Source of the DNA: Nonomuraea terrae | Lineage (GTDB): Bacteria > Actinomycetota > Actinomycetes > Streptosporangiales > Streptosporangiaceae | Direction: 5' to 3' | NCBI RefSeq assembly: GCF_004348995.1 | Contig: NZ_SMKQ01000012.1 | Coordinates: 1 to 64,000, forward strand | DNA: 64,000 bases | Shown: positions 1 through 7,730 of the stretch, one piece after another | Position numbering within the stretch: position 1 is the first letter of the stretch | How the letters are laid out: every line of letters starts with the position of its first letter | Translations under genes and position numbers: made by a program | The notes under the pieces: model-generated | Databases searched by the model: none | Told to the model about the DNA's origin: nothing | The model's input: only the letters and a program-made list of their open reading frames with translations

Positions 1-100
1 GTGGACGACCTAACCGCGAGACAGGCAGAAACGGCCGCAGCCTGTCCCACTCCTCATCAGTGAGCTCATGACGCCGGATCACCACACCATGATCCACCAT
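1..100 (-). CDS. IS5-type transposase, N-terminal part (runs off window start)
   Basis: Reading leftward from an ATG at position 100 gives about 33 residues containing RRHELTDEEWDRLRPFLP, the typical N-terminus of IS5-family DDE transposases. The rest lies outside the window. The element edge appears to lie near 110-125, next to a truncated nuclease-like fragment, which suggests insertion into that gene. Family assignment rests on the ELTDEEWxRLxPFLP motif. Whether the whole element is intact cannot be seen. Confidence 0.75.
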   Translation of the reverse strand, partial: MVDHGVVIRRHELTDEEWDRLRPFLPVSRLGRP

Positions 101-123
101 CTAGATCACTTTGAAAACACGGC

Positions 124-312
124 CTAGCGCGGGTCCTGCGGCAGGGCGTTGTAGGTGCCGTCCTGCGGGCGGGCCTTGGCCCGCTCAAGCGTGGCCTGGG
201 CGGTGGGCGGGCTGCCGCCGAACTCGCTTTCCGGGGTGGCGATCGACACCATCCGGATCGACATCTCGATTTTCGGGGTGTCGCCGTCGGTTACCTCGAC
301 GAAGCGGTAGTC
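124..312 (-). pseudogene. nuclease-like protein fragment, interrupted at the IS edge
   Basis: The leftward frame encodes a stretch with DGDTPKIEMSIRMVSIATPE and then GGSPPTAQATLERAKAR. This resembles the start of thermonuclease (SNase-like) proteins, where DGDT and R(M)xxIDTPE form the active-site region. No convincing start codon lies at the homologous N-terminus, and the frame stops where the IS5-type element begins. I read it as a gene fragment left by the insertion. The SNase link is from motif memory only. Confidence 0.45.
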
Positions 313-517
313 GTTGGCCGGACGACGGGGCCGACGAAACCGAGATCCACCATCACTGCACTCCCGCATGATCGAGACGAACGCCGGCCACCTAACCACC
401 GACGAGGTGGCAGGTAAGACCTGCCGTGAGCCTGTCACTCACCAAGACATACCCAGCAGGATCTCTAGTTCAGACGCCAACTGCGGCACGAGCCGTATCG
501 CAAAGGAGTGAAGAAGC

Positions 518-1285
518 ATGGGCGCCTTCGAAGGCCGCAAGCTGATCGCCGTCGGCGGCAGCAGCGGCATGGGACGGCAGAGTGCTGAAGACGTCGTCGC
601 AGCCGGCGGCTCGGCCGTCATCATCGGCCGCGACCAGGCCCGAGTGGACGACACCGTCAACACCTTGTCCAAGAACGGGGAGGCATGGGGCATCACTGCC
701 GATCTTGCCAACCGCGATGACGTCAGGCGGGTCCAGGACACCCTGGCGGCCGAGCACGCTGACGCCACCCTCCTGGTGAACTCAGCCGGCTTCTTCATCC
801 CCAAGGCTTACCTCGCCTACGAGGGCGCCGACTACGACGCCTACCTCGAGCTCGCCAGGTCAGCCTTCTTCCTCACCCAGACCGTCACCCGAGGCATGAT
901 CAGTGCCGGTGGAGGCGCCATCGTCAACATCGGCTCGATGTGGGCACACCAAGCCATCGCCGCAACCCCCGCGACCGGTTACTCGATGGGCAAGGCGGCC
1001 CTCCATGCGCTCACCCACAACCTGGCCATGGAGCTCGCGGAGCACAAGATCCGCGTCAACGCCGTGGCGCCTGCCGTTGTCGCGACCCCCTTGTACGAGG
1101 CCTTCGTACCCAAGGACCAGTTCGAGGCCACGCTCAACAGCTTCAACGGCTTCCACCCGCTCGGCCGTGTGGGAACGCCCAAGGACATCGCCTCTGCGGT
1201 GACTTACCTGCTCTCCGACGATGCCGGCTGGGTCACCGGCGCGATCCTCAACGTCGACGGCGGTGTCATGGCGGGCCGGAATTAG
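518..1285 (+). CDS. SDR-family NAD(P)-dependent oxidoreductase
   Basis: This is a 255-residue classical short-chain dehydrogenase/reductase. The Rossmann glycine motif GGSSGMG is at residues 13-19, NSAG at 88-91, the catalytic serine near 140 in NIGS, and the catalytic YxxxK as YSMGK at 155-159. The C-terminal [11 protein letters not shown] is typical of the family. An AAGGAG ribosome site precedes the ATG. The substrate cannot be told from sequence. It stands alone on the plus strand upstream of a decayed msrB-msrA pair. No regulon operator was seen upstream. Confidence 0.92.
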   Translation: MGAFEGRKLIAVGGSSGMGRQSAEDVVAAGGSAVIIGRDQARVDDTVNTLSKNGEAWGITADLANRDDVRRVQDTLAAEHADATLLVNSAGFFIPKAYLAYEGADYDAYLELARSAFFLTQTVTRGMISAGGGAIVNIGSMWAHQAIAATPATGYSMGKAALHALTHNLAMELAEHKIRVNAVAPAVVATPLYEAFVPKDQFEATLNSFNGFHPLGRVGTPKDIASAVTYLLSDDAGWVTGAILNVDGGVMAGRN

Positions 1286-1380
1286 GCCTCACCCGGCCAC
1301 GCGAGGTCCGGGCGCAGAGCAGCACGGACTCCTTGGCGAACAACACGAGAAGGCAACGCTCACAGCGAGGAGCTAGCACG

Positions 1381-1845
1381 ATGGCACAGTTATACGAGCG
1401 CACGCCCGAGGCAGTCGAGCGACCGACGCCACGACAGCGGGCGCTCACCCAGGACGACGTCACTGAGCCGCGCTTCGAGAACGAGTTCTGGAACTCAAAG
1501 GAGCCGGGCGTCTACGTCGACGTGGTCTCAGGCGAACCGCTCTTCGCGTCGGTCCACAAGTTCGACAGTTACACGGGCGGGCCCAGTTTCACCATCCCGC
1601 TTCGAGCCGGGCAACATCGTAGAGCGCACCGACACCAGCCATGGAATGGCCGCACACGGCGACAGCCACCTCGGCCATCTTTCCCAGACGGCCCAGTCGA
1701 TGCGGGTGGCATGCGCTACTGCATCAATTCTGCCTCGCTGCGGTTCATCGCCGCCAAGGACCTCGAGACCGAAGGCCATGGCCAGTACGCGCACCTGTTC
1801 GACGCGGCTCCCGGCCCGGCGGCATCCGGGGGAGGCGTCGCATGA
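1381..1845 (+). pseudogene. msrB: decayed methionine-(R)-sulfoxide reductase (msrB copy 1)
   Basis: The start (ATG after GAGGAG) and the first 70 residues match MsrB, with [20 protein letters not shown] and PLFASVHKFDS. GWPSFT has become GGPSFT. From about 1598 to 1684 the MsrB sequence ([16 protein letters not shown], then GDSHLGHL) continues in a different frame. The original frame then resumes at [16 protein letters not shown] with the catalytic cysteine. About eight residues matching IRTEVRSK in copy 3 are also missing. Two compensating frameshifts leave an open reading frame that encodes a scrambled core, so it is almost certainly non-functional. The stop overlaps the msrA remnant as in the intact pairs. 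Confidence 0.85.
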
Positions 1846-2046
1846 TCAACCAGCCCCAGACCGCGATCCTCGCCGGCGGTCGCTTCTGGGGTAGGCAGGA
1901 CCTGCTGCGCAAGAAGGACGGGGTGTTGTCGACTCGGGCGGGATGCACCGGGGGCGAGAACGCGTACCCCACTTATCGGAACCATCCCGGCCATGCCGAA
2001 GCAGTCGAGATCGCCTGAGTACCAGGACTACTTGATCAAGCATCAT
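1842..2046 (+). pseudogene. msrA: decayed methionine-(S)-sulfoxide reductase (msrA copy 1)
   Basis: The ATG overlaps the msrB stop. The protein starts as MsrA, but the catalytic motif GGCFWG reads GGRFWG, so the nucleophilic cysteine is lost. [20 protein letters not shown] is recognisable. After EAVEIA the frame hits a stop, and the next recognisable MsrA segment (EYQDYLIKH) follows at once in another frame. Most of the domain has therefore been deleted. Intact copies lie at 28763-29317 and 31307-31831. This is a clear pseudogene. Confidence 0.88.
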
Positions 2047-2346
2047 ACGTTCGACCTCAGTGGCAGTTGCCCCACCAAGAACACGCCAGCTGATAGAACG
2101 AATTGCCCTTTGAGGATCTGCATCCCTCTGGGCGCTGTTGAGGCAGGCAGTCCAGCTGGTGTTCCCGGATGGAAGCCGTTGGGTAACCAGCTGGTGCGGC
2201 TCCTGAGTGCCTCACCCCGAGATCACTGCAATCGACAACCCCGGAACGACCAGGCCAGGAGCAGACTCCACGAAGATGCGGAGTGCTTCTCGTTGGCTGG
2301 ACACTCTAGCTAGGCATCCAAGGTATGAGTCAACCAAGGTGGACGC
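2047..2346. other. gene-free stretch after the dead msrBA pair
   Basis: No supported coding sequence, RNA gene or repeat is visible here. Short open frames have no family resemblance. It separates the msrA remnant from the zinc-finger gene at 2347. Confidence 0.5.
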
Positions 2347-2625
2347 GTGGAAATTGAAGCGCAGAACGCATCCGACGATCACTGGAGTGATCACTGGGCT
2401 CGACTGGACGCCTTTCTCCAGACCGATCCGCGCGACGCGGGCTGTGACGAAGCCATGGAGATGCTGGACGTCTACGCGGAGCTGCTTGCTGCGGGCAACG
2501 ACCCGAGCGAGCGGTTCCCGGGCGTTCATGCGCACTTTCTGGCCTGCGACCCATGCGCCCAAGACTTGGCGGGCCTGCTATCGGCGCTCAGAGGGCCGGC
2601 CCCTTCTCGGCCCGACTCGCCGTAG
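2347..2625 (+). CDS. small zf-HC2-like putative anti-sigma factor
   Basis: This 92-residue GTG-start protein is acidic at its N-terminus and carries HFLACDPCAQDL near residues 64-75. That is the HxxxCxxC pattern of zinc-binding anti-sigma domains. No membrane segment is visible, so it would be cytoplasmic. It sits directly upstream of an ECF sigma gene on the same strand. A decayed paralogue with the same motif (SHLAACGTCAE) lies next to a decayed ECF gene at 29993-30360. The recurrent pairing supports a sigma/anti-sigma role. That role is inferred, because the family link rests on one short motif. Confidence 0.6.
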   Translation: MEIEAQNASDDHWSDHWARLDAFLQTDPRDAGCDEAMEMLDVYAELLAAGNDPSERFPGVHAHFLACDPCAQDLAGLLSALRGPAPSRPDSP

Positions 2626-2632
2626 CACGAGT

Positions 2633-2648
2633 TGGTCTATTTAGTCCA
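2633..2648. promoter_or_regulatory. regulon palindrome (TetR operator candidate), site 1
   Basis: TGGTCTATTTAGTCCA differs from the consensus TGGAC(T/G)NNAT(A/C)GTCCA at one arm base and one core base. It lies just after the zf-HC2 stop and 40 bp before a second, near-perfect copy. The pair is upstream of the ECF sigma gene. Confidence 0.6.
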
Positions 2649-2687
2649 AAAATCCTTCCTCAATCCAGGCATAATGGCGCATTTGTG

Positions 2688-2703
2688 TGGACTTAATCGT
2701 CCA
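2688..2703. promoter_or_regulatory. regulon palindrome (TetR operator candidate), site 2
   Basis: TGGACTTAATCGTCCA is a full consensus match. It lies 83 bp before the GTG of the ECF sigma gene, in the zf-HC2/sigma gap. Together with site 1 it suggests sigma transcription is repressed by the island TetR proteins. Confidence 0.78.
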
Positions 2704-2786
2704 GTATACGGTGACGTAGGCGTGATGTCGGGGGTGACCTGACCAGCGCGTACACAGCTTGTGCTGCTCTGACGAAAGAGGTTGCA

Positions 2787-3425
2787 GTGGACGACGCGGA
2801 GATCGATCGAGAGAATCGCCGGTGGGTGCGAGATCTCGCCGCTGCGGGCCCACGGAAAGAGGCGACATGCGCCGAGTTGTATCCCCTGCTGCTCCGCGTC
2901 GCGACTTCTGAGGCTCGTCGACGCGCCCCCCTCCTCAAGCTGGACGGCCCAGAACTCGAGGACATCGCCCACCAGGCCGCCGCTGACGCGCTGATGGCGA
3001 TCACCGAGCGTTTGGACAGATTTCGAGGTGAGGCGCGGTTCACCACGTGGGCGAGCAAGTTTGCGATCTTCAACGTGGCCGCCATGATGAACCGCCACTT
3101 CTGGCGTCGCCACGAGGTCCCCTACGAACAAGAGGATTGGTCCAAGATCGCTTCGCGGTTCGACGTCGGCCCCGAGGACGAGGCACAAGTCCGCGAGTTC
3201 GCGGCCGCCGTCTCATCTGCGGTCAAAGAGAACCTGTCCGATCGCCAGCGACTTGTGTTCGTTGCGACGGTCCTCAACGGCATGCCGATGGATGTTCTGG
3301 CCGACGAGCTGGGCTCCACCCACAACGCGCTGTACAAGGTGCTCTTCGACGCCCGCAAGAAGCTCCGCGTCGCGCTGGTGGCCGATGGCTACCTGCCCGA
3401 GGCATCTGCGGTTCGGTCGGCCTGA
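2787..3425 (+). CDS. ECF-type RNA polymerase sigma factor
   Basis: This 212-residue sigma-70-family protein has a region 2 around residues 50-100 (ELEDIAHQAAADALMAI, then FRGEARFTTWASKFAIFNV, the region 2.3-2.4 helix). Region 4 lies around 145-195 (LSDRQRLVFVATVLNGMPMD, then ALYKVLFDARKKLR as the recognition helix). Length and two-domain layout fit ECF sigmas. The GTG start is the first in frame with the family start. Two regulon palindromes lie upstream, so it is probably induced with the stress island and may amplify the response. The upstream zf-HC2 protein is its likely partner. A decayed paralogue lies on the minus strand at 30154-30360. Confidence 0.9.
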   Translation: MDDAEIDRENRRWVRDLAAAGPRKEATCAELYPLLLRVATSEARRRAPLLKLDGPELEDIAHQAAADALMAITERLDRFRGEARFTTWASKFAIFNVAAMMNRHFWRRHEVPYEQEDWSKIASRFDVGPEDEAQVREFAAAVSSAVKENLSDRQRLVFVATVLNGMPMDVLADELGSTHNALYKVLFDARKKLRVALVADGYLPEASAVRSA

Positions 3426-3591
3426 GTCGCCCGTTTCCGGACGCGACATCAGGTTGCCGACGGCCTCCGAGGGTGTCATGCCTGTCGGCGTCTTCTGGGC
3501 GGGAGCCTCGCCACGGCGTTGTCGGTGCGTGAGCGGGCTCAGGGCAGAGGTGTAGCCATCTTGCTCGAGAACGACCAGGCGTGAACCGGGA

Positions 3592-4179
3592 TCAGCGTTC
3601 GACGGGGCCTGGCTCGAGCGCGGAGGTGTCCAAGTCACCCTTGCGGAGCCGAAAGACCTGAAGACGCAGGTTGTAGTACTTCTCCGTTTCTCCGACCCAC
3701 TCCATCCCGATGCGACGGGCGGCGTGTGTACCGCGATCGTTCTTGGGCCGTACAACGGCGAAGACCTCTTCCTCGCCGTTGCTGAAGGCATAGTGGGCCA
3801 GAGCGTGACCCGCCTCGGCCGCCAACCCCCGGCCCCACGCCCATGGAGCGAGCTGGTAGCCCAGCTCCAGGTCGTCGCCCTCCGGCGGCAGCGGAAGGAT
3901 CTGCCCCGAGCCGGCGACACGCCCGCTCTCGGTCTCCTCGATCACCCACCGGCCACTCGGGCGCCCTTCGGATCCCACAGGTGCGGCGATCCATCGGGTG
4001 ATCACCGCACGCATCTGGTCGAGATCCTTGACGCGATCCATCGCCGGGGCCAGCCACCGGGAGACCTCCGAGCTGCCGTAAATGTCGAGCGCCTCGGCTG
4101 CGTCATCTTGATGCCACGGACGTAGCCGCAACCGTGGTGTGCTGATGGTCGAACCGACGATGGTGACCTCGTGAGTCAA
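3592..4179 (-). CDS. RimJ/RimL-type GNAT N-acetyltransferase
   Basis: This is a 195-residue acetyltransferase. TPRLRLRPWHQDDAAEALDI at the N-terminus is the standard opening of RimJ/RimL-like GNATs. LELGYQLAPWAWGRGLAAEA near residues 105-125 carries the acetyl-CoA pyrophosphate-binding loop (GRGLAxEA). It resembles the GNAT at 40355-40972 in overall plan (TLILRSWSAEDAQGAFEIYG). The substrate is unknown; such enzymes acetylate protein N-termini, small amines or antibiotics. A weaker palindrome with GGAC-6bp-GTCC arms lies 68 bp upstream, so it may belong to the island regulon. Confidence 0.88.
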   Translation of the reverse strand: MTHEVTIVGSTISTPRLRLRPWHQDDAAEALDIYGSSEVSRWLAPAMDRVKDLDQMRAVITRWIAAPVGSEGRPSGRWVIEETESGRVAGSGQILPLPPEGDDLELGYQLAPWAWGRGLAAEAGHALAHYAFSNGEEEVFAVVRPKNDRGTHAARRIGMEWVGETEKYYNLRLQVFRLRKGDLDTSALEPGPVER

Positions 4180-4247
4180 CGCTGCTCCTCGATGGGGACG
4201 GGACGCGCCCGATGGGGCGCTTAGCGGTTGATTACCCTACGCCGTAT

Positions 4248-4263
4248 CGGACGAGGTGGTCCA
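4248..4263. promoter_or_regulatory. weak regulon palindrome, site 3
   Basis: CGGACGAGGTGGTCCA keeps both GGAC and GTCC arms at the standard 6-bp spacing, but its core departs from consensus. It is 68 bp upstream of the minus-strand GNAT gene, a distance typical of the better sites. It could be chance. Confidence 0.4.
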
Positions 4264-4655
4264 TCTAGACCGCCAGCCGAACTCCTGAGCACCTTCTCCT
4301 CCTCTCCCGAGAATGCGCCGGGCCCGAGGCAGGCCCAAGGCTTGGGACAGTCGGGACCACGAGCACACGCTTGCCATACGGTGCCGCGATAGCCTAATTT
4401 GGACGAAATCGTCCTGTTGTCTCCTGGTCGACGGATCGCCCGAATTCATCAGGCCAACCATCCGCCGCAATCCGAGGATGGAGCACGCAGGAGCCATCAG
4501 CCACGGAACCGACTGCGCCGATGCTCGAGTAAGACGGCGCGACGGACCTGACACCAACCAGGCGGAACAACCGTTCACGCCGGCACCGCGTATGCGGCAC
4601 GGAAACGACAGCCCAGCCGCGGTGAACGCCGAACCGCATGAAGAAGGAGCGGGAG
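4264..4655. other. intergenic region between GNAT and NTF2-like genes
   Basis: Apart from the palindrome at 4400-4415, no gene is supported. A TTGCCA hexamer near 4372 followed about 17 bp later by CTAATT could be a rightward promoter overlapping that palindrome. The long leader before the NTF2-like gene is unexplained. Confidence 0.4.
4400..4415. promoter_or_regulatory. regulon palindrome (TetR operator candidate), site 4
   Basis: TGGACGAAATCGTCCT matches the consensus except for the last base. It lies in the divergent gap between the GNAT gene (3592-4179, minus) and the NTF2-like gene (4656, plus), about 220-240 bp from each. Confidence 0.7.
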
Positions 4656-5036
4656 ATGGACGACACCAAGCAGTCGGCCGAAGACCTGGCGATCCTCGAG
4701 CGACTCAACCTTGACTACAACCGTTCGGACCAGGCCGGCGACGCCAAGCGCTTCAGTGAATTCCTCGCCGAGGATTTCATCGTGCAGACACCGGGCGTCA
4801 CTCGCAACCGTGAGGAGTACCTCGCATACATCGCCAAGCCCCGACCCTTCAAGGATCTGGTTCTGCACGAAGCCAAGATCCGCATCCTCGGCGATGTCGC
4901 GCTGATCCACGGCAGGGCGGCATACACCATGATCGCCGATGGAGTGGAGCAGGAAGCTCTGTACACGGACGTGTACCAGAAGCGTGAGGGCGCCTGGGTC
5001 TGCGTCTCGGCCTGCGCGATTGCCCCGGGCGCCTGA
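4656..5036 (+). CDS. NTF2-like / DUF4440-type protein
   Basis: This is a 126-residue protein. LERLNLDYNRSDQAGDAKRF at the start, LAEDFIVQTPG, and the closing strand pattern DVALIHGRAAYTM and YTDVYQKREGAWVCVSA are typical of the cone-shaped NTF2-like fold (SnoaL/DUF4440 group). The ATG at 4656 is preferred over one 18 bp upstream because AAGGAGCGGGAG directly precedes it. Function is unknown; the family includes small-molecule-binding proteins and isomerases. A decayed second copy of its C-terminal half lies at 7366-7501. It is followed closely by the PEP-mutase-like gene. Confidence 0.8.
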   Translation: MDDTKQSAEDLAILERLNLDYNRSDQAGDAKRFSEFLAEDFIVQTPGVTRNREEYLAYIAKPRPFKDLVLHEAKIRILGDVALIHGRAAYTMIADGVEQEALYTDVYQKREGAWVCVSACAIAPGA

Positions 5037-5048
5037 CCCGCCGCCGCC

Positions 5049-5870
5049 ATGTCTGACATTGCAGCCCAGGCGCGCTACGAACACTTCGTCGAACTCCACC
5101 GTGGCCCCGACACCTTCATCATGCCCAACGCATGGGACGGCCCGTCGGCCCTGCTCTTCAAGGAGGCCGGGTTCAAGTCCATCGCGACCTCTTCAGCGGC
5201 TTTCGCCGCGACACTGGGCCGGCTCGACGGCATCCACGCCGTCAGCCGTGACGAGCACCTGGACCATGCCGCCCTACTCACGACCATGAGTGGCCTGCCG
5301 ATCAACGGCGACTTCGAGGACGGCTACGGCGAGACTCCCGAAGATGTCCGGGCCACTGTCGACGCTGCCGTTGCCCGCGGTCTCGCCGGCATCGGAGTCG
5401 AGGACACCACTGGTGACCCCTCCAACGCGATTCGTGACTTCGATGACGCGGTTCGCCGTATCGAGGCTGCCGCCGCAGCCGCGCACGGACGGATCGTTCT
5501 GACCGGTCGTACGGACAACTTCTTGTGGGGGATTTCCGACATCGATGACACCATCCGCCGCCTCTCCGCTTACGCGGAGGCAGGAGCTGACGTCCTCTAC
5601 GCACCGAACCTGCCGGACATGGCCTCCATCAGCGCAGTCATCAGGGCTGTCGCCCCCAAGCCGGTCAACCTCCTCGTCGGCCCCCAAGATGCGGCTACCT
5701 TCGCGGAACTCCAGACGATCGGTGTCCGCCGGATCAGCCTCGGGGTCGACCCCTACACGCACGCCCTCGCGGCTACACAGGCGGCTGCGGCGAAGCTTGC
5801 GGACGGAGACCTGACGGCACTCGCATCACATCTCAACTTCGGCCACATCATCGACCTCATCAAGGGCTGA
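5049..5870 (+). CDS. isocitrate lyase / PEP-mutase family enzyme
   Basis: This 273-residue TIM-barrel protein has FIMPNAWDGPSALLFKEAG near residue 23, INGDFEDGYGETPEDV near 83-98 (the Asp/Glu Mg2+-binding segment) and GIGVEDTTGD near 115. This is the ICL/PEPM superfamily, whose members make or break C-C or P-C bonds next to a carboxylate. The KKCGH loop of true isocitrate lyases is absent, so it is more like carboxyvinyl-phosphonate or 2-methylisocitrate-lyase-like enzymes. The exact substrate is unknown. It is probably cotranscribed with the NTF2-like gene 13 bp upstream. Confidence 0.9.
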   Translation: MSDIAAQARYEHFVELHRGPDTFIMPNAWDGPSALLFKEAGFKSIATSSAAFAATLGRLDGIHAVSRDEHLDHAALLTTMSGLPINGDFEDGYGETPEDVRATVDAAVARGLAGIGVEDTTGDPSNAIRDFDDAVRRIEAAAAAAHGRIVLTGRTDNFLWGISDIDDTIRRLSAYAEAGADVLYAPNLPDMASISAVIRAVAPKPVNLLVGPQDAATFAELQTIGVRRISLGVDPYTHALAATQAAAAKLADGDLTALASHLNFGHIIDLIKG

Positions 5871-5995
5871 CACGGCCGCGCAGCCGCGCACTGGGCTCAT
5901 GGAGCTATGACTGCCCGCGTGACCCGCGCACATACACCCTGGGGTGCTTACAGAGCAGATCCCGGCCAAGAGCGTGCAATGAGCGAGGAAAATAC

Positions 5996-7291
5996 ATGAT
6001 CGAAAACGAAGAGGCGACGCTGACACACCGCGCACCGCAGGTGCGCGTGGTCACGGCATCGTCGTGCAGCGCGGCCGTCCCGACCCAGCCGGCAGCCACC
6101 CGCGCTGCCGCCGCTGCTGCGGAGCCCGGTAGCAGGCGGGGCTGGGCGTCCGTCGGTGCGGTCGCGCTCGGCGCGTTCGTCATCGTCATGACGGAGACGC
6201 TGCCAGTGGGGCTGCTGCCGCAGATCGCCGACGGACTGGATGTCTCGCTCGGCCTCGCGGGGCTGATGGTGCTCGTGCCGGGCTTCAGCGCCGCGGTGTC
6301 GGCGCCACTGTTCTTCCTCGGCTCCGGCCGCTTCAACCGGCGCTCGGTCATCGTCGTCCTGGGTCTGACAGTGCTGGTGTCGAACGCGGCCGTCGCGGTG
6401 GCGCCGAACTTCATCCTGGTGCTGATCGCCCGTATGCTCTTCGGCGCCACCCTAGGAGCCTTCTGGACCGTGGTCTCACCGGTCGGACCCAAGCTGGTGG
6501 GCTCGGCCGGCGGCACCCGCGCCATCACCATCATCGCGGCCGGTATTTCGGGTGGGACGGTGGTGGGGCTGCCTGCGGGACAGTTCCTCGGCAACCTCGT
6601 CGGCTGGCGTGCCACTTTCGCCATCGCGGCGGCGGCGACACTGCTTGTCGTGGTTGTGCAGGCGGTCGTGCTGCCGGGTATTCCGCCGGACGGGCGTACG
6701 CACCTGCGTGATCTCGTGGGAGTCGTGAGGCGGCGGGCCGCCCGGTTCGGGATGGCAGCGGGCGCGGTGGTGTTCATCGGACAGTTCGCCGCCTGGACCT
6801 ATGTCACCCCGTTCCTGATGGACCACACGCGTCTGTCCAGCGGCGTGATCTCCCTGCTGTACGTCATCTACGGCTTCGGTGGCATCGTCGGCTCACTCAT
6901 CGCCGGATCGCTGTTCAAGCGCGGAGTGATCGGCAGCTTCGCCGGGGCGGCGACGGTGGTGGCCGCATTGCTCATCGGGCTGGCGAGCGTGGGCACCATG
7001 CCCTGGCCGGCTGGCCTGTTGCTCGTGCTGTGGGGCTTGTTCTGGGGAATCGTGAACCCGGGAACGCTGGTCTGGATACTCGACGCGGCCCCGGAAACCC
7101 CGGAGGCCGCGTCGGCGGTGAATGTGACGAACCTTCAGGTAGCCCTGGCGGCAGGGTCCGGCCTCGGCGCGATCCTTGTTTCGTCGACAACCTTGCAGAC
7201 GGTGTTCCTCACGGCGGGCTTCATCGTCCTTGCCTCCGCCGTGCTCGCCGCGGTGGCGGGGCGGTTCGTCACACTCGTCCGGAGGGGATGA
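5996..7291 (+). CDS. MFS transporter, DHA1 drug/sugar efflux type
   Basis: This 431-residue membrane protein has hydrophobic segments consistent with twelve helices after a hydrophilic 45-residue N-terminus. The first helix contains AFVIVMTETLPVGLLPQIAD, the hallmark of AraJ/Cmx-like DHA1 exporters. FNRRSVIVV fits the loop 2-3 motif A region, and GWRATF precedes helix 6. Such proteins export drugs or sugars by proton antiport. It follows the PEP-mutase-like gene by 125 bp. No specific substrate can be named. Confidence 0.88.
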   Translation: MIENEEATLTHRAPQVRVVTASSCSAAVPTQPAATRAAAAAAEPGSRRGWASVGAVALGAFVIVMTETLPVGLLPQIADGLDVSLGLAGLMVLVPGFSAAVSAPLFFLGSGRFNRRSVIVVLGLTVLVSNAAVAVAPNFILVLIARMLFGATLGAFWTVVSPVGPKLVGSAGGTRAITIIAAGISGGTVVGLPAGQFLGNLVGWRATFAIAAAATLLVVVVQAVVLPGIPPDGRTHLRDLVGVVRRRAARFGMAAGAVVFIGQFAAWTYVTPFLMDHTRLSSGVISLLYVIYGFGGIVGSLIAGSLFKRGVIGSFAGAATVVAALLIGLASVGTMPWPAGLLLVLWGLFWGIVNPGTLVWILDAAPETPEAASAVNVTNLQVALAAGSGLGAILVSSTTLQTVFLTAGFIVLASAVLAAVAGRFVTLVRRG

Positions 7292-7365
7292 GGAGACCGA
7301 AGCGAGGCAAGGGTCGGGCGCTCAGCCCCCGGGCACACTCGGGAGCCACAGTGATCGGGCTCGCT

Positions 7366-7501
7366 GAAACGGATCTCGCTGTGCACGACGTCAACATCCG
7401 CATGTGACGTTGCTCTGATCCACGACCGCCGTACCTACGCCATGCTCGCGGATGGCGCGGAGCAGGAAGCTCTGTACACGGACACGTACCGGCGTAGCCG
7501 C
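7366..7501 (+). pseudogene. remnant of a second NTF2-like gene
   Basis: Residues TDLAVHDVNIRM, then after a frameshift DVALIHDRRTYAMLADG and AEQEALYTDTYRRS, align with KDLVLHEAKIRI, DVALIHGRAAYTMIADG and VEQEALYTDVYQKR of the intact gene at 4656-5036. Only the C-terminal half remains, broken by a frameshift at about 7404. It lies between two MFS genes, which suggests an ancestral duplication of an NTF2-MFS unit followed by decay. No other gene is visible from 7292 to 7730. Confidence 0.82.
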
Positions 7502-7730
7502 CTCCTCGTGATCCTCCCCGGCACGCCCGGCTCCGGACGACGGAACACCTCCCGAGGACTCAGCTGAGGAAGCGCGCACGCGTGATGTGACGCCAGGACG
7601 CGCTCAAGCATGCCTGAGGGATCGCCTCAGTGCGGCCTGGCTCACCGCACGGTGCGCGGCTACGTCGACGTGCGCACCCCGAAACCTCCAGAAGCGCCGG
7701 CATGGTCCAGAACGAGAGAAAGACGGCTCG

